Below, in pieces: positions 26,935 through 35,580 of a DNA stretch of 64,000 bases. Origin of the DNA: Myxococcus stipitatus DSM 14675 (GTDB lineage Bacteria; Myxococcota; Myxococcia; Myxococcales; Myxococcaceae); the NCBI RefSeq assembly GCF_000331735.1, contig NC_020126.1, positions 6,280,501-6,344,500 on the forward strand, written 5' to 3'. Position 1 is the stretch's first letter, and each line of letters starts with the position of its first letter. The position numbers were made by a program, and so were the translations under genes. A model generated the notes under the pieces. That model made no database searches. It had not been told where the DNA came from and saw only the letters and a list, made by a program, of their open reading frames with translations.

Positions 26935-29900
26935 TCAGGCCCGCGCGCCGCCACCGCGACGGCGGCGCAGCAACCGAGCCACCGCCAGCAATCCCATCAA
27001 GGCCGCGCCCGAGCTGCCCTGTGAACAACCACAGGACGACGGCGTCTCGCCACGCGCGGGCCCCGCCACGGGCACGCCGTTGAGGAACACCTCACCGCTG
27101 AAGCGCGGCGACGACAACAGGCGAGGCCGCGCCACGTACGTCAGCGTGCTCCCGCCATGTGCGGGCAGCGACAAGCCCTCCACCTGGAAGCCCCCCTCGA
27201 GGGGCTGCGCCACCATCGACTGCCCCGCGAGCTTCACGCTGCCGGGCACCAGGTCCAGGCCCTCGAGCGACTCCACGAAGCGAAGCCCCGTCACCGCGCA
27301 GGCCGTGGTGTTGCTCAGCTCCACCACCACGCCCACCAGGCCCGTCTCCTGACCCGACACGGCCTCCGAGGAGTGCGCCACGTCGACGAAGGGCTCCGCG
27401 ATGATGGGCACCGAGTGCCGTCGGACCGCGCGGTTGCCACCGCCTCCATCCGCGGTGACTCGCACCGCCACGGACTCACCCACCAGCTCCTGCAGGCCCG
27501 TCTCGCGTGTCTCCAGCGTCACCTGCCGGCCCGCGAGCTCGACGTGTGCGAGCGCGGGTCCCCCCTCCTGTTCCCAGGAGACCTTCACGTCGGTGCAGGC
27601 CTCGGGCGGAATCACCTGGGTGAGCGTGGCCGACGCACCCGCGCCACAACGAGCCACCAGCGCCTCGCCGTCCAGCTCTCCCAAGGCCACCGGGCGCGCC
27701 GCCGCCGTCAGCGTCTGTCGGGCGCGTCCCGCTTCGATGGGCGGAGAGCCCTCCGCGAACAACTCCCCGCGCACCGTGAACGGCGTGTCCGAGCACACCG
27801 CCGGAAACTCGAAGGCCCACGCGCCGGGCACGGAGACGACGTCAGAGGCGAGGAGCGTGCCGTCCGAGGACTCCAGGAACATGCGCGCCTTGAGCGAGTG
27901 CGCCCCCGGGCAACGCAACGACGTGCCGAGCCGCGCCTGCACGTCCTTCTCGCCCTCGGTGTGCAGCAGCATGTCGAGCTTCGCGGAGGACACATCCTCC
28001 GGCACGAAGTCGACCTCCACTCGCACCAGGGACTCGGGCCCTTCCAGGATGCCGCCACCGCTGGCCGCCATCCGGTTGCGGACGCTCAACGTCACGCCGC
28101 CCCCGGTGCAGGCCGTCGAGGACACCTGGAGCAAGGGCGAGGACACGGGGGAGGACAGGTCCACGGCGCCGCCCGAGGCGTTCTTCACCGTGAGCCCCGA
28201 GGGAAGTCCCGGAGTGCCATCCGCCAGTCGCCACACCGTCTCCACGACGGGCAGACCTTGGGTTCCATCACAGGGGTGAAGCGACTCGGGACGAAGCTCC
28301 AGGCTGCCGCCCGCGGGCAGTCGCCGCACGGCATCCGGCACGAACGGCGCCGAGGGCTTTCCCCACGGTCGCACGTCCACCGTCATCGTCGTGGGCAACG
28401 AGAGCTGTCGCCCCTTGTCGAGCGCCTTCACCGAATAGGTGTAGCGCGCGCCCGTGGACGAGCAGACGAAGGCGGGAGGCTCGAAGGTGGCGCGCCCGAG
28501 CGGCCCCTTCTGCAACGGGGGCTGCCCCGGCTCGTCGCTCCAGGTGTAGTCCACGGGTGCGCAGGGCCCCGTGCCCGGAGACGCGGTGAACTCGATGGGC
28601 GCGCCCCCCGCGGAGGTGATGGCGTTGAGCGGAGAGACGACCGGAGGCTTGGGCCCTTCGGTGTTCTCGATGCGCACCGTCACCGTCGAGCGCTGGTCGT
28701 GAGCGGCCAGTCCATCCGACGCATTCACGAAGAACTGCGCCGTCGTCGGCTCGCAGACCTCCGGCGCGGAGAGCGAGAGCGTCACCCCATCCACGCGGGG
28801 CGTCGCGTCGACGCTCAACAGCGAAGGGGGCGTCTCCACCGAGACGCGTACGGCGTCGAAGTCCGGGTCCGACGCGGAGATGTCCAGGGTCCGCAGGGTC
28901 CCTTCGTTGATGGTGACCGGGTCCGGAATGGCCGCGAACTGGGGCGCCGCGGCGTTGAAGTAATAGAAGACGTTCTGCCCCTGGTTCTTCAGGGTGATGA
29001 CGCAGAAGGTGGAGTCCACGCAGGACACCTGGTCGAACGGGTCCGTCACCGGCAGCGAGGCGTTGTCGAACGCGGGATGCACGCGCCACTGCGTCCCCGC
29101 CTCCGCCGCGCTCGCCGCGGGCACGGCGCCCAGCACCACGGGCTCGCCCCCGTTGCGAGACCCGACGGCGAGACCGAAGCCCGTGCCCTTGCCGCTGCCC
29201 TTCTCGGTGTTCACATCCACCGACTTGATGTCCACCGCGCCCATGCCATCCAACGGCACCTTCACGAAGGGCGTGAGGTGCGTCCCCATCGGCGAGGGCT
29301 GGAGCTGCCCGCGAAACAGCCCATCCGCGTTGCCCATCAGCGCGATGGGATGGGGGCCGCTCGTGGGGATGAGGTCCACCGTCTGGGCGAGTCGCGTGGT
29401 CAACGACGCGGGCACGCTGACCTGCGCCTCGATCTTGTCGTCGCGAAACCAGTACATGTTGGGTGGACCGATGATGACGATGAGCGCGTGAGGAACGTTC
29501 CCCGCCGTCTCCGTCACCCCCATCACCGCGGTCGACCGCTCAAAGGCCGAGTCCCGGACGACTCGGCGCCAAGGAAACATCGGCGTGCCCGAAGGCGTCG
29601 CGCTCAACACCTGGAGCCCCGTGGGTTCGCCCCCAATCACCACGTAGCTGGTGCCTGACGCCGTCTGCATCAGCCGGCGAATCCGATATTCCCCAGGGGC
29701 ATCCGCGAAGAGCGGACCACCGGGCAGACACGCATCCTGGCCGAAGACCGTTCCGTCCGGCCCCACTCCCGCGAAGCAACCCGACGACAACAGCAACGAG
29801 CCGACCCCGGGAGAGAAAGGCACCTGGGCCACCGGCACCTCGTCGATGTGCAGCTCCGCCCCCGTGGAGTGCGCGATGGCGACTGTTCCGGGACGCCAGG

Positions 29901-30006
29901 CCTTCACGTCATAGGGCTCGCCCGTGACGGTGAGCCCGACCTTCCATTCCGCGGACGCCACCGTGGACAGACCCACACAGAGGCAGATGACGATGCCGGC
30001 GCGCAC
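26935..30006 (-). CDS. Very large secreted Ig/DUF11-like protein with MYXO-CTERM end
   Basis: A 1023-residue protein with signal peptide MRAGIVICLCVGLSTVASA. The long ectodomain is beta-rich with Ig/DUF11-like segments (TVTVRIENTEGPKPP, TDVKVSWEQEGGPAL, VVELSNTTACAVTGLRFV). The C-terminus has a MYXO-CTERM-like sorting signal: SSCGCSQGSSG, a hydrophobic stretch (AALMGLLAVARLL) and RRRRGG. Such signals anchor proteins at the cell surface of myxobacteria. It is the last gene of a minus-strand series; the upstream gene ends 9 nt before its start. The stop is 1 nt from the convergent response regulator gene. Ligand and role unknown. Confidence 0.85.
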   Translation of the reverse strand: MRAGIVICLCVGLSTVASAEWKVGLTVTGEPYDVKAWRPGTVAIAHSTGAELHIDEVPVAQVPFSPGVGSLLLSSGCFAGVGPDGTVFGQDACLPGGPLFADAPGEYRIRRLMQTASGTSYVVIGGEPTGLQVLSATPSGTPMFPWRRVVRDSAFERSTAVMGVTETAGNVPHALIVIIGPPNMYWFRDDKIEAQVSVPASLTTRLAQTVDLIPTSGPHPIALMGNADGLFRGQLQPSPMGTHLTPFVKVPLDGMGAVDIKSVDVNTEKGSGKGTGFGLAVGSRNGGEPVVLGAVPAASAAEAGTQWRVHPAFDNASLPVTDPFDQVSCVDSTFCVITLKNQGQNVFYYFNAAAPQFAAIPDPVTINEGTLRTLDISASDPDFDAVRVSVETPPSLLSVDATPRVDGVTLSLSAPEVCEPTTAQFFVNASDGLAAHDQRSTVTVRIENTEGPKPPVVSPLNAITSAGGAPIEFTASPGTGPCAPVDYTWSDEPGQPPLQKGPLGRATFEPPAFVCSSTGARYTYSVKALDKGRQLSLPTTMTVDVRPWGKPSAPFVPDAVRRLPAGGSLELRPESLHPCDGTQGLPVVETVWRLADGTPGLPSGLTVKNASGGAVDLSSPVSSPLLQVSSTACTGGGVTLSVRNRMAASGGGILEGPESLVRVEVDFVPEDVSSAKLDMLLHTEGEKDVQARLGTSLRCPGAHSLKARMFLESSDGTLLASDVVSVPGAWAFEFPAVCSDTPFTVRGELFAEGSPPIEAGRARQTLTAAARPVALGELDGEALVARCGAGASATLTQVIPPEACTDVKVSWEQEGGPALAHVELAGRQVTLETRETGLQELVGESVAVRVTADGGGGNRAVRRHSVPIIAEPFVDVAHSSEAVSGQETGLVGVVVELSNTTACAVTGLRFVESLEGLDLVPGSVKLAGQSMVAQPLEGGFQVEGLSLPAHGGSTLTYVARPRLLSSPRFSGEVFLNGVPVAGPARGETPSSCGCSQGSSGAALMGLLAVARLLRRRRGGGARA

Positions 30007-30015
30007 GCAATACTC

Positions 30016-33000
30016 CTAGTAGGCGAGCTCCGCCCTCAAGTAGAGCCGGTCCTCATTCTCGGACGACTCGGAGGCCAGACCCAAACCGCTGAAGCCCAGC
30101 AGTGTGTACCCCACGGCCATTCGGAGCGTCTCATTCATCCGATATGCCACTTCCGCCCGGACCGCGGTCAGCCGCTCTCCCGAGGGAGACGAAGTCCGAC
30201 GGGCCAGCTCCGCGGCGACCTCCAGGCCGCCCACCACCCGGACAGACGGGCGCACCGTGCCGGTCCACACCCACCGCGCGGAGTCCTTCAGGCTGCTGCG
30301 CCCCGCGTGCAGGCCCGCGCCCACCGCGAACCTGTCTCCCAGCCGTACGGCCGGCATGAGCGAGAGGATCTGCAGGGCCCGCTCACCAAACGCGGCGCGA
30401 GTGCCCGGCAGCAGCTCCCGCGTGACGGCATAGCGCGCCATCACCAGCCACGGCCCCGGCCTCCACGCCACCGCCGCGAAGCCCTCCAGCAGTCGGGCTT
30501 CCAACACGTCGTCGTTGAGCGTGCGAGCGAAGTCCACGCGGCCGGAGGCCGTCACGTCGCGAAGCAGCTGCGCCTCGGCGGCCAGGGCCACCACCGTCTG
30601 GAGGCGGTCCACTTGCGCGGAGACTCCACGCTCGGGTGTGCCCTTCTCCCGCCGCAGCTCCACGCGTCCTTCCAGGCGCAGCCGGTCGGAGAGCCACTGC
30701 CCGAAGACTCCGCCCGCGTCCCGCCGCAGGGGCGGGTTCACATCCAGGAGGCTGCGAACCCCGCGCTCGTAGCGAGCCCCCACGGTGAAGCCACCCGGCA
30801 CCGTCTTCTGGAAGCCCACGGCACGCGACAGGCGCACGGAGTTGGCGTCATGCAGGCCCACCTCCTCGACGAAGAGCGCCGTGCCGCTGTCGGGCAGCTC
30901 CGTCCTCGCGCCCGTCAGCGTGCGCCCGGCGCCGAAGTCCGGCCCGTCCACGTCCACCGAGTATCCGCCGTAGAACACGTCCGCGCCGCGCCGCGACTCC
31001 ACGTTCGCCCACGCACGAGGACCCAGCTTCGGACCCCAGCCGCCTCGCGCCAGCACCCGCGTGTCCCGGTCCAGCTCCACGTCCACGCCCGCCGCGGTGA
31101 ACGTGTCGTTCATGCGCCCGGGCCCCGCGCCATGCAGGGCCAGCTTCTGCCGGTGCGACGCCTGCAACCAGAGCCCGTCGAACAACTGGTAGCTGCCCGC
31201 GACACCCGCGGAGGTGCGGCCTCCCGAGAGCGCATCCCCCTGCCCCACGACCTCGGCCGCCTTCAGCCGTGAGTCCCGGGCCTCCACGCTCACGCTCCAG
31301 GTGGGCTCCTCCCATCCCACGCTCACGCCCACGGTGCTCGCGGAGAAGGGGTTGTCCACGAATGGCTCACGCGGGTCCGCCGAGCGGCGTCCATCCGCGA
31401 GCAGCGACAGCCGCAGCTTGCCCACCGGCTGACGCACGCGCAGCGAGAGCTGTTGGAAGCGAGCCGCGTCCAGGTGCGCGCCATCCGAGAAGCCTCGCTC
31501 GCGCCAGCGATACGACGCATCCACGGAGCCATCGCCCCAGGCGCCCGGTCCACGGACTCGCAAGCCCAGCGCCTCACCGCCGGTCCCCAGCCCCGCGCCA
31601 GGACGCAGGAAGCTCAGGCCGCCATCATCGGAGACGCCGAACACGCCCACGTCCACGGCCGTGCCGCGACTCGAAGCAGCCTCCGCCTCCAGCGCGTAGG
31701 CCCCCACCTTCGCCGAGGCACGTCCTGAGTAGAGCGTATAGGGCCGGCCCTCGCGCCCCTCTCGGACTCCCGCGAGGCCCAGGTGGACTCCCGCCCACTC
31801 GGCCCACAGCTCGCCGCCTCCCGAGTCCTGCGTGCTCGCCGCGCGCAGCGCCGCGTAGTCCGCCACCAACACGGGCTCCGGAGACTGCGTCACCAGGTCC
31901 GTGCGCAGGAAGGTCTCCGCCGCGAGGAAGGAGAGCGGACGCGACAGGAGGATGCGGCCGGCGAAGTAGTCGATGTCGTAGTCGCGGCCTCGCACCAGGT
32001 GCCGCTCCGCCAGGGGCAGGCCGGTGACGCCGTCTCGCACCTCCACGCGCAACAGCTCCGAGCCCTCCGCCACCGACACCGCGCCCAGGTAGTAGAGGCT
32101 GCCGCCCGTCGCGCGCAGCTCCTCGTGCGCGGGAACCGCCGACAGCCCCCGCGTCGGGTCCGAGAGCGCGCCACCAAATGCGTCCACGCCCACGCGCGGG
32201 AGTCCCGGGTCCGAGCCGTCCGAAGACCTCAGCTCCGCGTACGGGCCGAAGAGCGGCCGGTGGTAGCGCCCCACCTCCCGGTCTTGAATCAGCGCGCGAT
32301 AGGTGCCCAGGCCCGCGCGTCCGAACTCCGCGTGCCGAGCCTCCACGCGCAGCCGCGCCTCTGTCGGGTTGGGCGTCAGCGACACCGAGTCGTCGCCCCA
32401 CTCCTCGGGCGAGAAGTCCGGGTCCGCCGCGCGCTCGAAGCGCTCGGCGACACGAGGGCGCAGCCAGTCGGGGAGGTCCGCGCCTCGCAGCGTGCGGCCA
32501 TCGGTGTCACGCAGGTCCAGCTCACCCACGATGTCCACGGGCCCCAGGCGCGCTTCTCCGTGCGCGGTGCCTCGGCCTCGGAGCTGGAAGTCTCCGCCCT
32601 CCAGCAGGTACGCCAGCTCGACGTCCAGGAGGCCCACGGCGAAGGGCCGGGGCTCCGCGAGGACGTCCAGCGACAGCTCGCGCGGGCTCGCCTCCGGCAG
32701 CGCGAGGGCCAGCGGCACGCGGTTCAACCCGGAGCGCAGCGTCACGGGAACGTCCACACGGCCCTCGGCGCCGATGTCGAAACGCGCGTCCTCCGGCCCC
32801 GTCACCTTCGTGCCCGGCGCCGCCTCCACCGTGATTCGAGTGACCCCTGTCGCCGCCGCCTCACCGCGCGCCGAGGGCAGTCGCAGCGTGGCCACGAGCT
32901 CCAGGGCCCTGGGCACCACCAGCCAGCCTTCCGCCCGGCGCACCACGTCGATGCGTTGGTGATACAGGCGAACCGTGCCATCGCGAGCAGTGGCGGTGAG

Positions 33001-33630
33001 GGACAGCATGTTCTCACCGGCGATGAGCGGCACGAGCGCGCTCCATGCGCCCGTCGCATCCACCTCCGCGCTCACCTCGCCGACCCGGACCTCGTCTCCC
33101 TCACCCGCCTGTCCCGCGACGCGGAAGCGCACCGCGTCCTGGCCGGAGACCACGTCGGCCTCGGGGGGCTGATGCGCGTAGGAGAACCCCAGCGGACGGG
33201 CCTCACGGTTGAGTGTCCGCACCGCGAAGTCCTGGAGCACCACCGCGCCCCACGGAACCTCCACCGTGGCGGCCTCCGGAGTCACCTGACTCGCACGAGG
33301 CAGCGTGCGCACGTCCACCTTGAGGCGGTGACGCCCCGGCCGCAGATGAAGTCCCCGCGTGGGGTCTGGCGTGCGCGAGTCCACCCCCGTGAGGTGGAAG
33401 CGCCCTCGAGCGTCGGTGCGAACCTCGCGCCCCGTCGCCAGCACCAGGCGCACGTCGGCGAGCCCCGGCTCATCGGCACCGCACAGCCCGTCGCCATTCG
33501 TGTCCTGACACACGCGGCCCGCGAGCGTGGATGCAAGCGACGGCACATCCATGGGCACACCCTGTGCCGCGGCCATCCCCGTCCACAGCAAGGGGCTCAA
33601 CACCAGCACCCACGCCACCGTGCGCGTCAT
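30016..33630 (-). CDS. SdrD_B domain plus outer-membrane beta-barrel protein
   Basis: A 1204-residue protein with signal peptide (TVAWVLVLSPLLWTGMAAAQ). After it comes a SdrD_B/CnaB-like calcium module: CQDTNGDGLCGADEPG (about 41-56) resembles an EF-hand-like loop, followed by VRLVLATGREVRTDARGRF. The middle has further beta domains (about 170-330), and from about residue 330 to the end the sequence alternates polar and nonpolar residues in many strands, ending YLRAELAY, as in outer-membrane barrels (terminal aromatic). The start ATG overlaps the stop of the gene upstream (ATGA). It may be a barrel that exports or displays its neighbours; this is inference. Confidence 0.8.
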   Translation of the reverse strand: MTRTVAWVLVLSPLLWTGMAAAQGVPMDVPSLASTLAGRVCQDTNGDGLCGADEPGLADVRLVLATGREVRTDARGRFHLTGVDSRTPDPTRGLHLRPGRHRLKVDVRTLPRASQVTPEAATVEVPWGAVVLQDFAVRTLNREARPLGFSYAHQPPEADVVSGQDAVRFRVAGQAGEGDEVRVGEVSAEVDATGAWSALVPLIAGENMLSLTATARDGTVRLYHQRIDVVRRAEGWLVVPRALELVATLRLPSARGEAAATGVTRITVEAAPGTKVTGPEDARFDIGAEGRVDVPVTLRSGLNRVPLALALPEASPRELSLDVLAEPRPFAVGLLDVELAYLLEGGDFQLRGRGTAHGEARLGPVDIVGELDLRDTDGRTLRGADLPDWLRPRVAERFERAADPDFSPEEWGDDSVSLTPNPTEARLRVEARHAEFGRAGLGTYRALIQDREVGRYHRPLFGPYAELRSSDGSDPGLPRVGVDAFGGALSDPTRGLSAVPAHEELRATGGSLYYLGAVSVAEGSELLRVEVRDGVTGLPLAERHLVRGRDYDIDYFAGRILLSRPLSFLAAETFLRTDLVTQSPEPVLVADYAALRAASTQDSGGGELWAEWAGVHLGLAGVREGREGRPYTLYSGRASAKVGAYALEAEAASSRGTAVDVGVFGVSDDGGLSFLRPGAGLGTGGEALGLRVRGPGAWGDGSVDASYRWRERGFSDGAHLDAARFQQLSLRVRQPVGKLRLSLLADGRRSADPREPFVDNPFSASTVGVSVGWEEPTWSVSVEARDSRLKAAEVVGQGDALSGGRTSAGVAGSYQLFDGLWLQASHRQKLALHGAGPGRMNDTFTAAGVDVELDRDTRVLARGGWGPKLGPRAWANVESRRGADVFYGGYSVDVDGPDFGAGRTLTGARTELPDSGTALFVEEVGLHDANSVRLSRAVGFQKTVPGGFTVGARYERGVRSLLDVNPPLRRDAGGVFGQWLSDRLRLEGRVELRREKGTPERGVSAQVDRLQTVVALAAEAQLLRDVTASGRVDFARTLNDDVLEARLLEGFAAVAWRPGPWLVMARYAVTRELLPGTRAAFGERALQILSLMPAVRLGDRFAVGAGLHAGRSSLKDSARWVWTGTVRPSVRVVGGLEVAAELARRTSSPSGERLTAVRAEVAYRMNETLRMAVGYTLLGFSGLGLASESSENEDRLYLRAELAY

Positions 33631-35567
33631 GGGCGCACCTCGGCCAGCGCGGTGACACCCGTGTCCACGTCCGCCACGGAGACGCTCACCGGGCGCTCGG
33701 CGCGCACCGTGAAGGACGTGCGTCCATCACGCGTCTCTTGTGCCTCGCGAGCGCCACTCGACAGCGCGACATGCACCTGGCGCCCGTCCAGCACCTTCCC
33801 GCTCGCGTCCTCCACCCAGTACGTCACACGCGTCCCGTCCACGAGGAGCCGCACGTTGACGGGGACCGAGGGCGCCACACGAACCTGCCGAGAAACGGCT
33901 TCGGGAATCCCAGGCGCATCCAGCGGATACGCGAGCCCCGCGTCGCCCAGGACATGGAGCGTCCTGGCCAACCCCGTCCAGACGCCATGCGATACCAGAT
34001 GCATCCCCGGTGACAGTTGTCCCAGTGACACCGTTCCATCGGGCCCCGTCGTCACCGGGTGCCCATCCACGCGCAGCGGCTGCGAGGGCACCGGCAGTCC
34101 CGCCAGGTCCGACACACTCGCGTGCAGGACGCCATCCAGGCGCCACACGGAGATGCGCGCGGGCTCACCACCAGCGGGGCCCCAGGCCCGAGCCCTCAAG
34201 GTCACCTGCTCTTCTCCCCCCGAGTCCGGCGGGTGCCACGTGCTGGTGGACTCACCGGGCGAGGACTCCGCGGGAGGCGTGAAGCGACCCTCCGGGGCCT
34301 CGAACGACACCATCGCCCCCGGGCGCGGGCGGCCCAACGCATCACGCGTGAGCACCGTCAAACCCAACCGCCCCCCCCGATGCACCAGCGAGTCCGACAC
34401 GGACAGCGTCGCGTCCGTCACCGGCCCCTGCACGAGTTGCAGCGCCAGCCCCTCGCGAGAGCCCGCGCCGCGCTGAGGCCACGCCGCCTCGATGTGCTCA
34501 TCTCCCGCCAGCGAGCGCGGCGCGGTGTAGAGCCACTCCAGCATGCCGCCCACCGCGCGCGACGGGCCCTTGAGTCCGCCATGCCGAGCCTGCGCCGTCA
34601 CCTTCGCGTCCTCGACGGGCTGACCCATCGGGTCGCTCGTCGCGCACAGCAGTCGCGCGCGGGACACCCCATCCGCCGGGAGCCGCTGCGGCTGAAGCAC
34701 ACACGCGAGCCCATCCGTCGGAGGCAGCATCAGGTCGATGCGCTCCCGACGCAGGTTCCCCACGCGGTCCATCACGAGGCCCTGTCCGAAGCGATGCCCC
34801 GGCGGCACGACGATGGGCAGCCGGAAGCGGCCATCCGGCCCCGCCGTCACCGGGCCGAAGCGCTCACCCGCGATGTCGATGGAGATGCGCGCGTCCGGCT
34901 CCGTCGTCCCCGGCAGATTCACGGAGGCGGCCAGCGGCACGAGCACCCGCCCATAGGCCCCATGCACCGACTGGGGACTGGGCCACGCGGAGAACGCGAC
35001 CAGGATGGCCACCTCGGGATGCCGCGTGTCCGGCAGGATGTAGCGCGCCCGGTACATGCCCGGCGCCACGCGCTCCAGGCCCTCCACCTTGCCGGTGCTG
35101 ACGCGAACCACCGGCGGCGCGCCGCTGTCATCGGCCGTGCCATCCGGCCGCAACAGGCTCACCGTGAGCACCGCCTCCTTGTCCCGCCCCTTCACGGGCG
35201 CGGCGGGCTCCAGCCCCAGCTTGACCTCGGTGGCCGGCGGGCCGAGCACGAAGCGCGCCTGGGCCTCCAGCCCCTCCACCCGCGCCCGCACCACCACGTC
35301 GCGCGAGCCCGGCCGCGGCACGACGACGAAGCCCGCCAGCGGCGGCTGCGCGTGACCGGGCCGGACGTCCGCGCCCTCGGTGGAGAGCATGGGGGTGCCC
35401 AACAAGGGCACCGGAGCACCGGATGCGTCCTTGCGCACCACGGCCACGGGGAAGCCCTCGGGCGTCACGGCGGACGAAGGTCCCAGGACCTCGAGCGTGT
35501 CGGCCCAGGCCGAGACGGCACACACGCACAGCAGCAGCAGGGCTGGGGGAGGGAGAAAACGTTTCAG
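33627..35567 (-). CDS. Secreted Ig-like repeat protein; probable CTG start
   Basis: From the first canonical codon (GTG 35525) the protein has 632 residues and starts inside a signal peptide. Reading upstream in frame adds LKRFLPPPALLLLC, completing a Sec signal ending VSAWA, but the first codon of that stretch is CTG at 35567. I therefore place the start at 35567 (646 residues), 14 nt after the stop of the gene upstream. The mature protein has several Ig-like beta domains (VTLRARAWGPAGGEPARISV, VSFEAPEGRFTPP, VNVRLLVDGTRVTYWVED). It overlaps the barrel gene by 4 nt. The substrate or ligand is unknown. If the CTG is not used, initiation at GTG 35525 would give a truncated signal peptide. Confidence 0.75.
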   Translation of the reverse strand: MKRFLPPPALLLLCVCAVSAWADTLEVLGPSSAVTPEGFPVAVVRKDASGAPVPLLGTPMLSTEGADVRPGHAQPPLAGFVVVPRPGSRDVVVRARVEGLEAQARFVLGPPATEVKLGLEPAAPVKGRDKEAVLTVSLLRPDGTADDSGAPPVVRVSTGKVEGLERVAPGMYRARYILPDTRHPEVAILVAFSAWPSPQSVHGAYGRVLVPLAASVNLPGTTEPDARISIDIAGERFGPVTAGPDGRFRLPIVVPPGHRFGQGLVMDRVGNLRRERIDLMLPPTDGLACVLQPQRLPADGVSRARLLCATSDPMGQPVEDAKVTAQARHGGLKGPSRAVGGMLEWLYTAPRSLAGDEHIEAAWPQRGAGSREGLALQLVQGPVTDATLSVSDSLVHRGGRLGLTVLTRDALGRPRPGAMVSFEAPEGRFTPPAESSPGESTSTWHPPDSGGEEQVTLRARAWGPAGGEPARISVWRLDGVLHASVSDLAGLPVPSQPLRVDGHPVTTGPDGTVSLGQLSPGMHLVSHGVWTGLARTLHVLGDAGLAYPLDAPGIPEAVSRQVRVAPSVPVNVRLLVDGTRVTYWVEDASGKVLDGRQVHVALSSGAREAQETRDGRTSFTVRAERPVSVSVADVDTGVTALAEVRP

Positions 35568-35580
35568 GACGGCACGGAGT

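Noticed and set aside
27157-34476. Several plus-strand frames of 250-900 residues opposite the surface operon
   Set aside because: Low-complexity Arg/His-rich products with no signal peptide or family; the minus-strand genes have signal peptides, overlaps and domain order.
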